A stretch of DNA of 64,000 nucleotides from Pseudomonas borbori (GCF_900115555.1 NZ_FOWX01000024.1:1-64000), one strand, 5' to 3'; positions 15,828 through 25,896 are shown, numbered from the stretch's first letter. Notes: a model not told the origin generated them from the sequence alone. A program made the numbers and translations.

Positions 15828-16826
15828 TCAGCTTTCCTGGGCGCGGTAGGCGCCCGGGGTCAGCCCGGTCCACTTCTTGAACGCGCGGTGAAACGCCGAC
15901 GGCTCGGAGAAACCGAGCTGCTCGGCGATGTCCTGGATCGGCAGTTCGGTGCGGCCCAGATGATAGATCGCCAGGTCGCGGCGCAGTTGATCCTTCAGCT
16001 CCTGAAAACTCGAACCTTCCTCGCGCAGGTGGCGGCGCAGGGTTGGCGGGCTCATGTGCAACTGCCGGGCGAGCGCTTCCAGAGCCGGCCAACTGGCGCA
16101 GTCGCGACCGAGCAGGCGGCGGATCTGGCTGGTCAGGCTGTCGCCGCCATCCGGGCGGGCCAGCAGGTCGGCCGGCGAATGTTGGAGGAACTGCTTGAGC
16201 GTGCGCTCGTCCTGCAGCAGCGGCATGGCCAGGTAGCGGGCATGGAACAGCAGGCTGGTGCTGCCGGCCGTGTAACGCCGTGGGCAGGGAAACAGCAGGT
16301 CGTACTCAGCGCTGTGGGCTGGTTCGGGGTAGCTGAAGCAGGCTTCCTCCAGGCGGATGCGCTGGCCGATCAGCCAGCTGGCCAGGCGGTGCCAGATCAC
16401 CAGCAGGCTTTCCAGCAGGAAGTGGTCCGGGTCCCACAGGGTCGAGTCGTCCACCGTCAGCCGCGCCCAGTCGCCTTCGCGATGGATGCTGATGGTCGGG
16501 GCTTCGGCGAACAGGCCGTAGAACAGCGCGCCACGGCCCAGGGCTTTTTCCAGGGTGCGGCAGTGGATGATCGCGTGACACATCATGGCGAAGGTGCCGC
16601 GCTTGCTGCGCAGACGGCCGAAGCCCAGGTATTCGTCGTCCAGGCTCTCCCACAGCAGTTGCAGCAGGCGGGCGAACTGCTCCGGGGCGATGCGCGCGCG
16701 GGCCTGCTCCAGCACAGCCGGCTGAATGCCGGCCTGGCGCAGCAGCGGCGCGCAATCCTCGCCCTGGCGCTCGGCTCCGCGCAGGGCCGCACGGACGAAG
16801 TGGCTGGCGATGGTGCGTTCGCGCAT
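15828..16826 (-). CDS. AraC-family regulator (arabinose-binding-like N-terminal domain, OruR/ArgR-like group)
   Basis: 332 residues. The N-terminal ~200 residues form the AraC_binding-like domain (FGRLRSKRGTFAMMCHAIIHCRTLEKAL). The C-terminal 100 residues carry two HTHs, with HMSPPTLRRHLREEGSSFQELKD and LGFSEPSAFHRAFKKWTGLTP. The start MRERTIASHF is chosen because it follows a GGAGCC site and because the upstream in-frame residues look non-coding. It diverges from the acyl-CoA dehydrogenase remnant and the CoA-transferase gene, its likely targets. Confidence 0.88.
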   Translation of the reverse strand: MRERTIASHFVRAALRGAERQGEDCAPLLRQAGIQPAVLEQARARIAPEQFARLLQLLWESLDDEYLGFGRLRSKRGTFAMMCHAIIHCRTLEKALGRGALFYGLFAEAPTISIHREGDWARLTVDDSTLWDPDHFLLESLLVIWHRLASWLIGQRIRLEEACFSYPEPAHSAEYDLLFPCPRRYTAGSTSLLFHARYLAMPLLQDERTLKQFLQHSPADLLARPDGGDSLTSQIRRLLGRDCASWPALEALARQLHMSPPTLRRHLREEGSSFQELKDQLRRDLAIYHLGRTELPIQDIAEQLGFSEPSAFHRAFKKWTGLTPGAYRAQES

Positions 16827-16991
16827 GACGGCTCCTTGAAAATGGGTCGATGGTAGGCAGCCCGATGGCGTCAGGACAAGTCGGTCGAGCGATTGGGTCA
16901 ATTGCAGCTGAGCGCTGGGGTCATTGAGGTGAGGGGGCTGAGGCACCTAACCTGCAGGACGACTTCAGCGCCGGGAACACGCCGCTGCGTG

Positions 16992-17222
16992 ATGGATCAC
17001 CATCAGAAACAGCTCACCCCGGAAGTCGCCGCCGAGGCCAAGCTGTTCACCACCGAGCTGCTCGGCAAGGTGGTCGACGAGGGCGTGCAGTTACATGGCG
17101 GACGGGGTTATATGTGGGAGTAGCCGATCTGCAAGATGTACGCGAACGCGCGCATCCAGCGCATCTTCGCCGGCACCTCGGAGATCATGAAAGAGATCAT
17201 CAGTCGCAGCATGCAGGTGTAG
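16992..17222 (+). pseudogene. Acyl-CoA dehydrogenase remnant with in-frame amber codon
   Basis: Only the last ~75 codons of an acyl-CoA dehydrogenase remain. LTPEVAAEAKLFTTELLGKV, then VQLHGGRGYMWE, a TAG at 17121-17123, then PICKMYANARIQRIFAGTS and EIMKEIISRSM. Intact relatives have Y at the stop position (MWEYPI), so a tyrosine codon has become TAG. The N-terminal ~300 residues are missing: the sequence joins directly to the regulator's promoter region. It lies just upstream of the CoA-transferase gene, so the two were probably one acyl-CoA degradation operon. Confidence 0.85.
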
Positions 17223-17288
17223 GGCGGGTGCAGCCCACCATCCGGGCTGCCCGCCAAACGCTGTCCAATCCGCACACAAGGAGCCGTC

Positions 17289-18470
17289 ATGAAAGGCCCG
17301 CTGTCCTCGCTGAAAGTGTTGGATTTCTCCACCCTGTTACCGGGGCCGTTCGCCTCACTGCTGCTCGCCGACATGGGGGCCGAGGTGCTGCGCATCGAGT
17401 CGCCGACGCGCACCGACCTGGTCCGCGTGCTGCCGCCGCATGACGGCGGCGTCTCCGCCAGCCATGCCTACCTCAACCGCAACAAGCGCTGCATCGCCCT
17501 GGATCTGAAACAGGCCGAGGCGGTGGCGCTGGTCAAAGAACTGGTGGCCGAGTACGACATCGTGCTGGAGCAGTTTCGTCCCGGGGTGATGGACAAGCTC
17601 GGGGTCGGCTATGAGGCGCTCAAGGCGATCAACCCCCGGCTGATCTATGTATCGATCACCGGCTATGGCCAGAGCGGGCCTTACAAGGCCCGCGCCGGCC
17701 ACGACATCAACTACCTGGCCCTGGCCGGGATCGCCAGCTACACCGGCCGCCGCGACCGCGGGCCGCTGCCGCTCGGCGTGCAGTTGGCCGACATCGCCGG
17801 CGGTTCGCTGCACGGGGTGATCGGTCTGCTGGCCGCGGTGATCCAGCGCCAGGTCACGGGGCAGGGGCAGCAGGTCGACGTGAGCATGACCGATTGCGCC
17901 TTCAGCCTGCACGGCATGGCCGGTGCGGGCTATCTGGCGGCCGGGGTGGAGCCGCAGATGGAGAATCAGGTGCTCAACGGCGGCAGCTTCTACGACTACT
18001 ACCGCACCCGCGATGGCCGCTGGTTTTCGGTCGGCAGTCTGGAACCGCCGTTCATGCAGCAGTTCTGTGCCGCCCTCGGCCGTCCGGAGCTGGCCGCCCG
18101 CGGCCTGTCGCCCAAGCCGGAGGAACAGCGCGCGCTCAAGCGCGAGATCGAGATCGAATTCGAGAAGCGTGATTTCGCCGAGTGGAGCCAGCTGTTCGCC
18201 GGCCTGGACGCCTGCGTCGAACCCATGCTCTTGCTGAGCGAGGCGGTCGAGCATCCGCAGCTCAAGGCGCGCCAGCTGGTCGCCGAGGTGCCGCGTGCCG
18301 GCGGCGACCCGCAGCGGCAGATCGTCTGCCCGCTCAAGTTTTCCGCCGGCTTGGCCGCGCCCCGGCATATAGGCGCGGCACTGGGCGAACACACCGAGCA
18401 GGTGCTGCGCGAGCTGGGCTACTCGGCAGAACGGATCGCCGAGCTGAAAGCCGCCAAGGTCGTGGCGTAA
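17289..18470 (+). CDS. CaiB/BaiF family III CoA transferase
   Basis: 393 residues, the normal family length. LLPGPFASLLLADMGAEVLR is the N-terminal CoA-binding signature; GHDINYLALAG places the catalytic aspartate at about residue 139. The enzyme would move CoA between carboxylic acids or act as an AMACR-like racemase. The start has AAGGAG upstream. The adjacent dehydrogenase is dead, so the pathway here may be non-functional or rerouted. Confidence 0.9.
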   Translation: MKGPLSSLKVLDFSTLLPGPFASLLLADMGAEVLRIESPTRTDLVRVLPPHDGGVSASHAYLNRNKRCIALDLKQAEAVALVKELVAEYDIVLEQFRPGVMDKLGVGYEALKAINPRLIYVSITGYGQSGPYKARAGHDINYLALAGIASYTGRRDRGPLPLGVQLADIAGGSLHGVIGLLAAVIQRQVTGQGQQVDVSMTDCAFSLHGMAGAGYLAAGVEPQMENQVLNGGSFYDYYRTRDGRWFSVGSLEPPFMQQFCAALGRPELAARGLSPKPEEQRALKREIEIEFEKRDFAEWSQLFAGLDACVEPMLLLSEAVEHPQLKARQLVAEVPRAGGDPQRQIVCPLKFSAGLAAPRHIGAALGEHTEQVLRELGYSAERIAELKAAKVVA

Positions 18471-18515
18471 GCGGGGGAGCCGCCACCTTCGCCTAAGCTT
18501 CGAACGCGGCACCCC

Positions 18516-19592
18516 TCAGAACACCTGGAGCAGCCGGATATTCAGCCGGCTGTCCTCACGAAAGCCGTGTTCCACTGCGATATCCCGGCCGACAGTGGCC
18601 GCCAGCTGGGTGCCGGGCAGGAAGAACCAGGCGAAGCCCGCCGACCACTTGCTGCTGCGCTGGCTGTCGTCCAGCCAGCTCTGTTCCATGCGGTTCTCGC
18701 CGCCGCTCTGGTGCGACAGGCCGACACGCAGGTCGAGGTTGTCGCGCAGCGGATAGCGCAGAAAGCCCTGGTACTGGTAGCTGGGTTTCTGCCGATGGGT
18801 CCACTTGTGCGCGCCGTAGCTGTGGTTGCGCCCGTAGACGGTCACATCGGCCGCCAGATCCAGCGCCAGCTTGTCGCCCAGGCCGGTGACATAGCCGGCC
18901 TGCAGATTGAACTTCCAGCGATTCTCGCCGAGGTTCAGTGCCCGGTCGTGGTCGTAGCTGCCGAGCGGGACAAACAGGTAGGGCGTGATGCCGAAGAAGC
19001 GGCGCTTCTCCGGCTGGTTGAGCAGCCAGATCGGCATCGCCAGGATAGGGTCGGCCATGCCGCTGCTGTCGCCCAGGGCGCCGCCATCGTGACGCCCGTC
19101 GAGGCGGCCGAATGGCAGCAGGATCTGCGGTGCGACACGGTAGCCGCCCAGGTCGCTGTAGTGCACCAGGCGCAGGATGCCGATCTGCGAATCCAGCCCG
19201 GCTGAGCCTGACAGCTTGTCGCCGTCCCGATAGAGATGGTCGCGCTCCGCATACTGCAGGTAGAGCAGCCCCAGAGTGGTGTCGGCGGCGGCCGGTACAT
19301 AGTCGCCGGCATCCAGATCCAGGGCTTGCGCGGGCCGGCCCCAAGACAGCAGCGCGCCCAACAGCAGCAGGCCCCAGAGCGCTATCCAGATTTTTGCATC
19401 GGCTTGCCGGGCACCAGCAGGCCGTTGAAAAACTACCTGCGTTGGCAATACTGCGTTAAAAACAGGCTCGGAATGCTCATTTACAGCCAGTAAACTCCGC
19501 TTCCTCGCCTGTTTTTGCCTTGTCTTGCCTGCCTCGCCTACATTTTTCAACGGCCTGCCAGCGTGCAGCGGCATTGGCGTGATTGGCAACAT
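18516..19592 (-). CDS. Outer-membrane transporter-like protein (SphA/MetA-pathway family), 5' end altered by a repeat
   Basis: Residues ~80-358 look like the beta-barrel phenol-degradation meta-pathway (SphA-like) family: DAGDYVPAAADTTLGLLYLQ, repeated aromatic-ended strands and a terminal LLQVF with C-terminal Phe. A signal peptide is readable as IWIALWGLLLLGALLSWG-RPAQALD, but no ATG lies just before it. In that frame, translation runs back through the 140-bp inverted-repeat element (19418-19557) to an ATG at 19592, giving a 60-residue non-homologous leader. The element appears to have replaced the native start, so the true start and whether the protein is exported are uncertain. Confidence 0.65.
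   Translation of the reverse strand: MLPITPMPLHAGRPLKNVGEAGKTRQKQARKRSLLAVNEHSEPVFNAVLPTQVVFQRPAGARQADAKIWIALWGLLLLGALLSWGRPAQALDLDAGDYVPAAADTTLGLLYLQYAERDHLYRDGDKLSGSAGLDSQIGILRLVHYSDLGGYRVAPQILLPFGRLDGRHDGGALGDSSGMADPILAMPIWLLNQPEKRRFFGITPYLFVPLGSYDHDRALNLGENRWKFNLQAGYVTGLGDKLALDLAADVTVYGRNHSYGAHKWTHRQKPSYQYQGFLRYPLRDNLDLRVGLSHQSGGENRMEQSWLDDSQRSSKWSAGFAWFFLPGTQLAATVGRDIAVEHGFREDSRLNIRLLQVF
19418..19557. repeat. Terminal-inverted-repeat element, copy 1 (140 bp)
   Basis: It is bounded by perfect 15-bp inverted repeats: CAGGCCGTTGAAAAA at 19418 and TTTTTCAACGGCCTG ending at 19557. Inside, AAAACAGGCTCG and CGCCTGTTTTT form a second inverted pair. It shares end modules (ACTACCTGCGTTG, GCCTGCCTCGCCTAC) with the copy at 23695. 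There is no coding capacity of its own. It sits over the 5' end of the outer-membrane protein gene. Confidence 0.85.
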
Positions 19593-19658
19593 CTTGCTTC
19601 CTCGTTTTCTTGTTTGACTTGAGTGGTGCAGGTCTCGCCAGCGGTTGCGCTGACCGGG

Positions 19659-20270
19659 CTATCGCTGCGGATGGCGTGGATCCCACAGCAGCCGATCCAG
19701 CCCCTGCTCGTACTGCATGCCGCGCGGAAAGCTCACCAGCTCCAGCTGCAGGCCCCAGGGCGCCAGGAAGTACACCCAGGTCAGGCCGGCTGCCGGGCCT
19801 TCGCTGAAGGTGCTGGGCGTATCGAGCACCCGCACCTGCTTCGACTTCAGGTAGGCGATCGCCGCGTCCATGTCGTCGACGTAGAACGCCAGGTGGTGGC
19901 CGCCGATGTCGCTGTTGCGCGGCAACCGGCGGTTCTGATCCGGTGCGCCGTACTCGAAGATTTCCAGGTTGGTGCCGTTGCCGCAGCGGACCATCTGGAA
20001 GTCCTTGATCACTGCGCGCGGATGCACGTTGAGGTGGCGCTCCATCCAGTCGTCGGCGAACTTGAACTCGCCGAAGGTGAAGTAGGCTTCGCAGCCGAGC
20101 ACCTCGACGAAGAAATCCGTCGCCTGGCGCAGGCTGGGTGCGGTGATGCCGATGTGCTGCAGCCCCTGCATGCCGGGAAGTCCGCCGGCCAACGCGAATG
20201 GCGACAGCGCGGCAGCGGCGAGGGCGAGGAGGAAACGGCGTAACAGCTGGGTTGTTGCTTGGAAAGTCAT
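19659..20270 (-). CDS. Exported VOC (glyoxalase-fold) protein
   Basis: 203 residues. Residues 1-28 form a signal peptide (RRFLLALAAAALSPFALAG). The rest is a single VOC/glyoxalase unit: LQHIGITAPSLRQATDFFVEVLG, GHHLAFYVDDMDAAIAYLK and WGLQLELVSFP, with the His and Glu positions used for metal binding in this fold. Export is unusual for the family. It lies downstream of a sigma-54 promoter in the divergent region of the AcoR-type gene and is probably part of the same regulon. Confidence 0.82.
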   Translation of the reverse strand: MTFQATTQLLRRFLLALAAAALSPFALAGGLPGMQGLQHIGITAPSLRQATDFFVEVLGCEAYFTFGEFKFADDWMERHLNVHPRAVIKDFQMVRCGNGTNLEIFEYGAPDQNRRLPRNSDIGGHHLAFYVDDMDAAIAYLKSKQVRVLDTPSTFSEGPAAGLTWVYFLAPWGLQLELVSFPRGMQYEQGLDRLLWDPRHPQR

Positions 20271-20367
20271 GGCGATACTCCTGGTACAGGATGGGCAAGC
20301 GGTCGCCCGCCGCAGGCTTGCGCGCCTGCAATGTCGGTCGACTGAGGTGGGGCGAAGCGGGCAGCGG

Positions 20368-20496
20368 TCAGCGGCGGGGTGGTCGCCGCACCGCCTGCTG
20401 GCTCTGCGGCAAGCCGGGACGGCAAAGCAATGGCCAGGGCTGGCTGTCGGCGCTGCGAGTGGTATCGGTAAAAGGCATCGGGGTAATGGCGGGCAT
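20368..20496 (-). CDS. Possible 42-residue peptide in the sigma-54 leader
   Basis: Reads MPAITPMPFTDTTRSADS, then a Pro/Arg-rich tail, 42 residues in all. GAGG lies about 9 bases before the ATG, and the frame falls between the -24/-12 promoter (20551-20567) and the VOC gene. I recognise no family. It could be a leader peptide or chance. Confidence 0.35.
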   Translation of the reverse strand: MPAITPMPFTDTTRSADSQPWPLLCRPGLPQSQQAVRRPPRR

Positions 20497-20550
20497 GCTG
20501 CATCCTCGTCTTGTTGTTATGGGGCCCGTTGCCGGGCTCATGGACTGGAT

Positions 20551-20567
20551 GGCAGAACCCATGCCAA
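20551..20567 (-). promoter_or_regulatory. Sigma-54 promoter for the VOC unit
   Basis: The minus strand reads TTGGCATGGGTTCTGCC: GG and GC are separated by exactly 10 bases, close to consensus TGGCACG-N4-TTGC. It faces the VOC gene and lies in the region upstream of the sigma-54 activator. Confidence 0.7.
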
Positions 20568-20676
20568 ACCCGTTACGGTGCCTGGCTATGGCTGCAGTCG
20601 ATTGATTTTTAATGATTTTTTTTGAGGTGAAATCGGCTTTTGGCAACCTGCAGAAGGCCGCCGACTGTCACGCCGC

Positions 20677-20712
20677 TTACAGCTGTAATGCCCGTCGTTA
20701 CAGGCATTACAG
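20677..20712. promoter_or_regulatory. Putative activator site cluster (TTACAG/CTGTAA)
   Basis: TTACAGCTGTAA (20677-20688) is a perfect palindrome; further TTACAG copies start at 20698 and 20707. The cluster lies about 110-160 bases upstream of the VOC -24/-12 promoter, the usual distance for an enhancer-type site. The same hexamers flank the other sigma-54 promoter at 30391-30431. Confidence 0.6.
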
Positions 20713-20856
20713 GCTTCGCAGGGCAGGCGCTGGGGGAGTAGACTCTGGCCCATAGACGGATGCGCCCGGCTTGCCAGCGGGCGGGGCGCAACAAGAACAA
20801 GATCGTCAGCGCGTGCTGTGCCTGAGCAGGCTGCGTCGCGCGTCCGAGGAGGCTGC

Positions 20857-22821
<1,965 letters not shown>

Positions 22822-22889
22822 GTGGCTGGTTTGGCCGTGGAGCGGGGATTTGTCGGCTATGAGGGGAGAGTTAGGGGGAGGGGCAACTC

Positions 22890-22948
22890 CGTAGGGTGCG
22901 CTGTGCGCACCATTGCCATATGTTCTGGTGCGCACAGCACACCCTACG
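22890..22948. repeat. Intergenic palindromic repeat (CGTAGGGTGCGC type)
   Basis: Arms CGTAGGGTGCGCTGTGCGCA and TGCGCACAGCACACCCTACG (18-20 bp with one mismatch) flank a short spacer. It lies between the stops of two convergent genes and probably terminates both. Confidence 0.8.
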
Positions 22949-22966
22949 GAGCGCGGCCGGGCTCTT

Positions 22967-23680
22967 CTACGGTGAAAGCACCAATCCCGTCGTCTGAAAC
23001 TGCTGCCGGTAGCAATCGAGCAGGCCATCGGTAGCCGGCCAGACATCCTCGAGCAACTCGTCCAGCGCCACATGGCTGGCGACCCGGCAACGGCTCGGCA
23101 GTTGGCAGCCGGCATAGAAGCTATTGACCACCTCGACCATCGCCTGGCGCTGGTTCTCCAGCAGCACGGCAGCGTGGGCCAGGCACACGTGACGGCCATC
23201 GCTCGGTCGCCGCCGCCAGCGTTGCGCGGTACCGACCAGTTTGCGTTGCTCCAGGGTGACGTTGTAGCGGCCGTCGCAGAAGGCGCCGTCGACTTCGCCC
23301 AGACCGGGATCCAGGCCCAGGCCGCGTAGCCAGGCGCGCAGCGGTTCGCACAGGCGCAGGTAGGCGGTTTCGATGCGTTTCTGTTCGTTGTCGCTTGCCG
23401 GTACGGCGTAGGCCAGGGCCACGTTGAGCACCGCCGCCGATTGCGGCACCGGCTCGCCGCCGGTGTCGCGCAGGGCTACCGGCCAGCCCTGCGTCACGCA
23501 GGCCGCCTGGGCGGCAGCGAAGCCGTCCAGGCGGTTGAGTCGGCGCGGCATCACCAGCGCCGCATCCAGCGGCCGCCAGAACAACAGGCCGCAGTCGAGG
23601 GCACCGGCATGCACCTGGTCCAGCAACTGCCGCTCCGCATCCAGGCCGGCTTCGACCGGCAGTCGCTGTATGGTTGTCAT
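22967..23680 (-). CDS. Lipoate-protein ligase A-like protein
   Basis: 237 residues of the BPL/LplA/LipB catalytic fold. Key segments are GWPVALRDTGGEPVPQ, the DGRYNVTL segment and RKLVGTAQRWRRR, which supplies the substrate-binding lysine of LplA enzymes. It is shorter than E. coli LplA and lacks the C-terminal accessory domain. Placed just downstream of a split 2-oxoacid-dehydrogenase operon, it probably lipoylates the free lipoyl protein encoded at 24609-24842. The start MTTIQRLPV is used; the in-frame extension upstream is translated repeat sequence. Confidence 0.82.
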   Translation of the reverse strand: MTTIQRLPVEAGLDAERQLLDQVHAGALDCGLLFWRPLDAALVMPRRLNRLDGFAAAQAACVTQGWPVALRDTGGEPVPQSAAVLNVALAYAVPASDNEQKRIETAYLRLCEPLRAWLRGLGLDPGLGEVDGAFCDGRYNVTLEQRKLVGTAQRWRRRPSDGRHVCLAHAAVLLENQRQAMVEVVNSFYAGCQLPSRCRVASHVALDELLEDVWPATDGLLDCYRQQFQTTGLVLSP

Positions 23681-23694
23681 GTCACCTCGCTTAC

Positions 23695-23908
23695 CAGACG
23701 GTTGAAAAACTACCTGCGTTGCCGAGGCGTCGTTAAAAACAGGCTCGTGTGCGAGCCCAGTCAAAATGCTCATTTACAACTCGTAAACTCCGCTTTTGAC
23801 TCGCTTCGCTCGCCCTGCGGGCCAGCCTGCGGCTGTTACTCCGCTGCGCTGCGTTTCGCCTGTTTTTGCCTAGCCTTGGCTGCCTCGCCTACGTTTTTCA
23901 GCAGTCTG
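23695..23908. repeat. Terminal-inverted-repeat element, copy 2 (214 bp)
   Basis: Ends CAGACGGTTGAAAAAC and GTTTTTCAGCAGTCTG are inverted repeats (13 of 16). It shares the CTACCTGCGTTG and GGCTGCCTCGCCTAC end modules with copy 1 (19418-19557) and a 56-base identical core (23795-23850) with copy 3 (12951-13006). It separates the lipoate ligase from the E2 gene, and its right end supplies the E2 stop codon. Confidence 0.85.
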
Positions 23909-24605
23909 TTCGTTCCAGTCGTCTGCACAGATCATCGAGAAAGTCCGCCGCCGGCGCGCCGTTCACCGCACGGTGATCGAAGGTCAGCGACAAGCCCATG
24001 AAGTCCCGTTCCACCAGCGTGCCGTCGGCCTCGCGCTGCAAACGCCGCTGGCTGCCGCCGATGCCGATGATCGCCACCTGCGGCACATTGAGGATAGGGG
24101 TGAAGAAGCGTACCCGCGACAGGCCCAGGTTGGAAACCGTGATGGTCGCGCCGGTCAGCTCCCTGACCGACAGCTTGCCGGCCTGGGCCTTGTCGACCAG
24201 GGCGCGGCGCGCCTCGGCCAGTTGCTCGGCATCCAGCTGGTCGGCGTCGAACAGCGCCGGTGCCACCAGCAGGTCGCCGGGCAGCGGGATGGCCAGGCCC
24301 AGGTGCACGGCCTGATAGCGAGTGATCTGGTTGTCCTGCAGGGTGGCGTTGAGGCTCGGGTGCGCGCCCAGGGTCTGGACGATTTCGTGCAGCAACAAAT
24401 CCTGCAGCGACACCGTACTGCCGGCCGCCTTCAGTCGCGCGCGCCGCGCCTGCAGCGCGGTCAGTTCGCACTCGGCGTGGTGGGTGAGCTGGGCAGCGCT
24501 GTGCAGGCTCTCCTGCATCTTCGCCGCGATCATCTTGCGCATGCCCTTGAGCGGCACTGTAGTCGTGCCCGGTAGGCAATCCGCTGCTTGTGTCATGGCA
24601 GTCAT
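23898..24605 (-). CDS. 2-oxoacid dehydrogenase E2 catalytic domain, without lipoyl domain
   Basis: 235 residues that begin directly at the core of the acyltransferase: VPLKGMRKMIAAKMQESL, PLPGDLLVAPALFDADQL and TITVSNLGLSRVRFFTPIL, with the catalytic FDHRAVNGAPAADFL motif near the end. Normal E2 proteins carry one or more N-terminal lipoyl domains and a peripheral-subunit-binding domain; both are absent. The lipoyl domain is encoded separately by the gene immediately upstream. The last codons and the TGA come from an inserted repeat. Confidence 0.88.
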   Translation of the reverse strand: MTAMTQAADCLPGTTTVPLKGMRKMIAAKMQESLHSAAQLTHHAECELTALQARRARLKAAGSTVSLQDLLLHEIVQTLGAHPSLNATLQDNQITRYQAVHLGLAIPLPGDLLVAPALFDADQLDAEQLAEARRALVDKAQAGKLSVRELTGATITVSNLGLSRVRFFTPILNVPQVAIIGIGGSQRRLQREADGTLVERDFMGLSLTFDHRAVNGAPAADFLDDLCRRLERTDC

Positions 24606-24608
24606 GGG

Positions 24609-24842
24609 CTACTCCACCAGGCCGATGGTCGCGCCCTTGGCGATCACCGCGTCTTCTTCCTCGAGGATCTTCAGCACGCCAGCGGCCGGCGCCTCGATCT
24701 CGAACTGGGCTTTCTCGGACATGATCTCGGCGACCAGGTCGCCCTGGCCAACCTCGGCGCCGTCACTGACCAGCCAGGCGGTGATCACCGCTTCGGCGTC
24801 GCCGTCCCAGAGGTTGTCTGCAATCAGGATGGGAGTGCTCAT
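24609..24842 (-). CDS. Free-standing lipoyl-domain protein
   Basis: 77 residues, a complete lipoyl/biotinyl fold and nothing else. The lipoylated lysine should be K44 in AEIMSEKAQFEIEAP; GAEVGQGDLV and IEAPAAGVLKILEEED are typical beta-hairpins. Its ATG overlaps the E1-beta stop by 4 bases (ATGA), and the E2 core gene starts 4 bases after its stop. It would act as the swinging arm of the split E2. Confidence 0.9.
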   Translation of the reverse strand: MSTPILIADNLWDGDAEAVITAWLVSDGAEVGQGDLVAEIMSEKAQFEIEAPAAGVLKILEEEDAVIAKGATIGLVE

Positions 24843-25870
24843 CGGTTTTGTTCCTCGTGCATCTGTTGGTAGGCGGCCACAATTTTCTCGGCATTGGGCA
24901 GGGCCCATTGCTCCATGACCGGGGTGAAGGGGATCGGAATATCCGGGAAGGCCACCCGCTGCGGCCGCGCCTTGAGCATGCCGATGTCGTGCTCTACCAC
25001 GCTGGCGATGATCTCGCCGCTGACGCCGAAGCTGTGGTAGTCCTCGTCGACCACGATCAGCCGGCCGGTCTTGCGTACCGAGGCGATCACGTGGTCGCGG
25101 TCCAGCGGTACCAGGCTGCGCAGGTCGATGACCTCGGCGCTGACGCCGTCTTGTTCCAGCTGCTGGGCCGCGCGCAGGGCGTGGTGCACGCCGACGCCGA
25201 GGCTGACGATGGACACATCCGAGCCCTCGCGCAGGGTCTTGGCCTTGCCGATCTCCAGGCAGTAGGGTTCCTCCGGCACCGCCACCGTGGCGCCTTTCTC
25301 GGTGCCCAGCCAGCCCATGCCCTGCAGGGCCTTGTGGAACAGGAAGATCACCGGGTTGTCGTCGCGGATCGCCGCGGTCATCAGGCCCTTGGCGTCATAA
25401 GCATTGCTCGGCACCACCACCTTCATTCCCGGCAGGTGAGCGAAGGTGGCGTACAGGCACTGCGAGTGCTGGCCGGCATCGGAATAGCCGGCGCCGGTGG
25501 AGGCCATCAGCACCATCGGCACCCTGACCTTGCCGCCGGAGAAGTAGGTGTTCTTCGCCATCAGGTTGTAGATGGCGTCCATGCACACGCCGAAGAAGTC
25601 GACGAACATCAGCTCGACGATCGGGCGCATGCCATCGGAGGCCGCGCCCACCGCCGCGCCGATAAAGGCGGTCTCGGAGATCGGCGTGTCGCGTACCCGC
25701 GCACCGCCGAATTCTTCATGCAGGCCGCGGGTGTTGCCGAATACCCCGCCGAGCGGGCCGATGTCCTCGCCCATCACGAACACGCGGGGATCGAGGCGCA
25801 TTTCCTGGGCCACCGCCTCGGCCATGGCGCGGGCGACGGTGAGTTTGCGTTGTTTGACTGCTGTGGTCAT
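24839..25870 (-). CDS. acoB: TPP-dependent dehydrogenase E1 component, beta subunit
   Basis: 343 residues of the transketolase-like pyrimidine-binding family: VFVMGEDIGPLGGVFGNTRGL, DTPISETAFIGAAVGAASDG, PMVLMASTGAGYSDAGQHSQ and a C-terminal transketolase domain (VIDLRSLVPLDRDHVIASV). It pairs with E1-alpha (27025-28014); the alcohol dehydrogenase gene lies between the two. It closely resembles acetoin dehydrogenase beta subunits, but branched-chain or pyruvate specificity cannot be excluded by eye. A GGAG site precedes the ATG. Confidence 0.85.
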   Translation of the reverse strand: MTTAVKQRKLTVARAMAEAVAQEMRLDPRVFVMGEDIGPLGGVFGNTRGLHEEFGGARVRDTPISETAFIGAAVGAASDGMRPIVELMFVDFFGVCMDAIYNLMAKNTYFSGGKVRVPMVLMASTGAGYSDAGQHSQCLYATFAHLPGMKVVVPSNAYDAKGLMTAAIRDDNPVIFLFHKALQGMGWLGTEKGATVAVPEEPYCLEIGKAKTLREGSDVSIVSLGVGVHHALRAAQQLEQDGVSAEVIDLRSLVPLDRDHVIASVRKTGRLIVVDEDYHSFGVSGEIIASVVEHDIGMLKARPQRVAFPDIPIPFTPVMEQWALPNAEKIVAAYQQMHEEQNR

Positions 25871-25896
25871 GGTTGTCTCCTGGAATTCTTGGCCGG

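Noticed and set aside
14578..16092. A 504-codon minus-strand frame over the MFS gene
   Set aside because: Gln/Arg/Ala-only composition typical of an antisense frame over a transporter.
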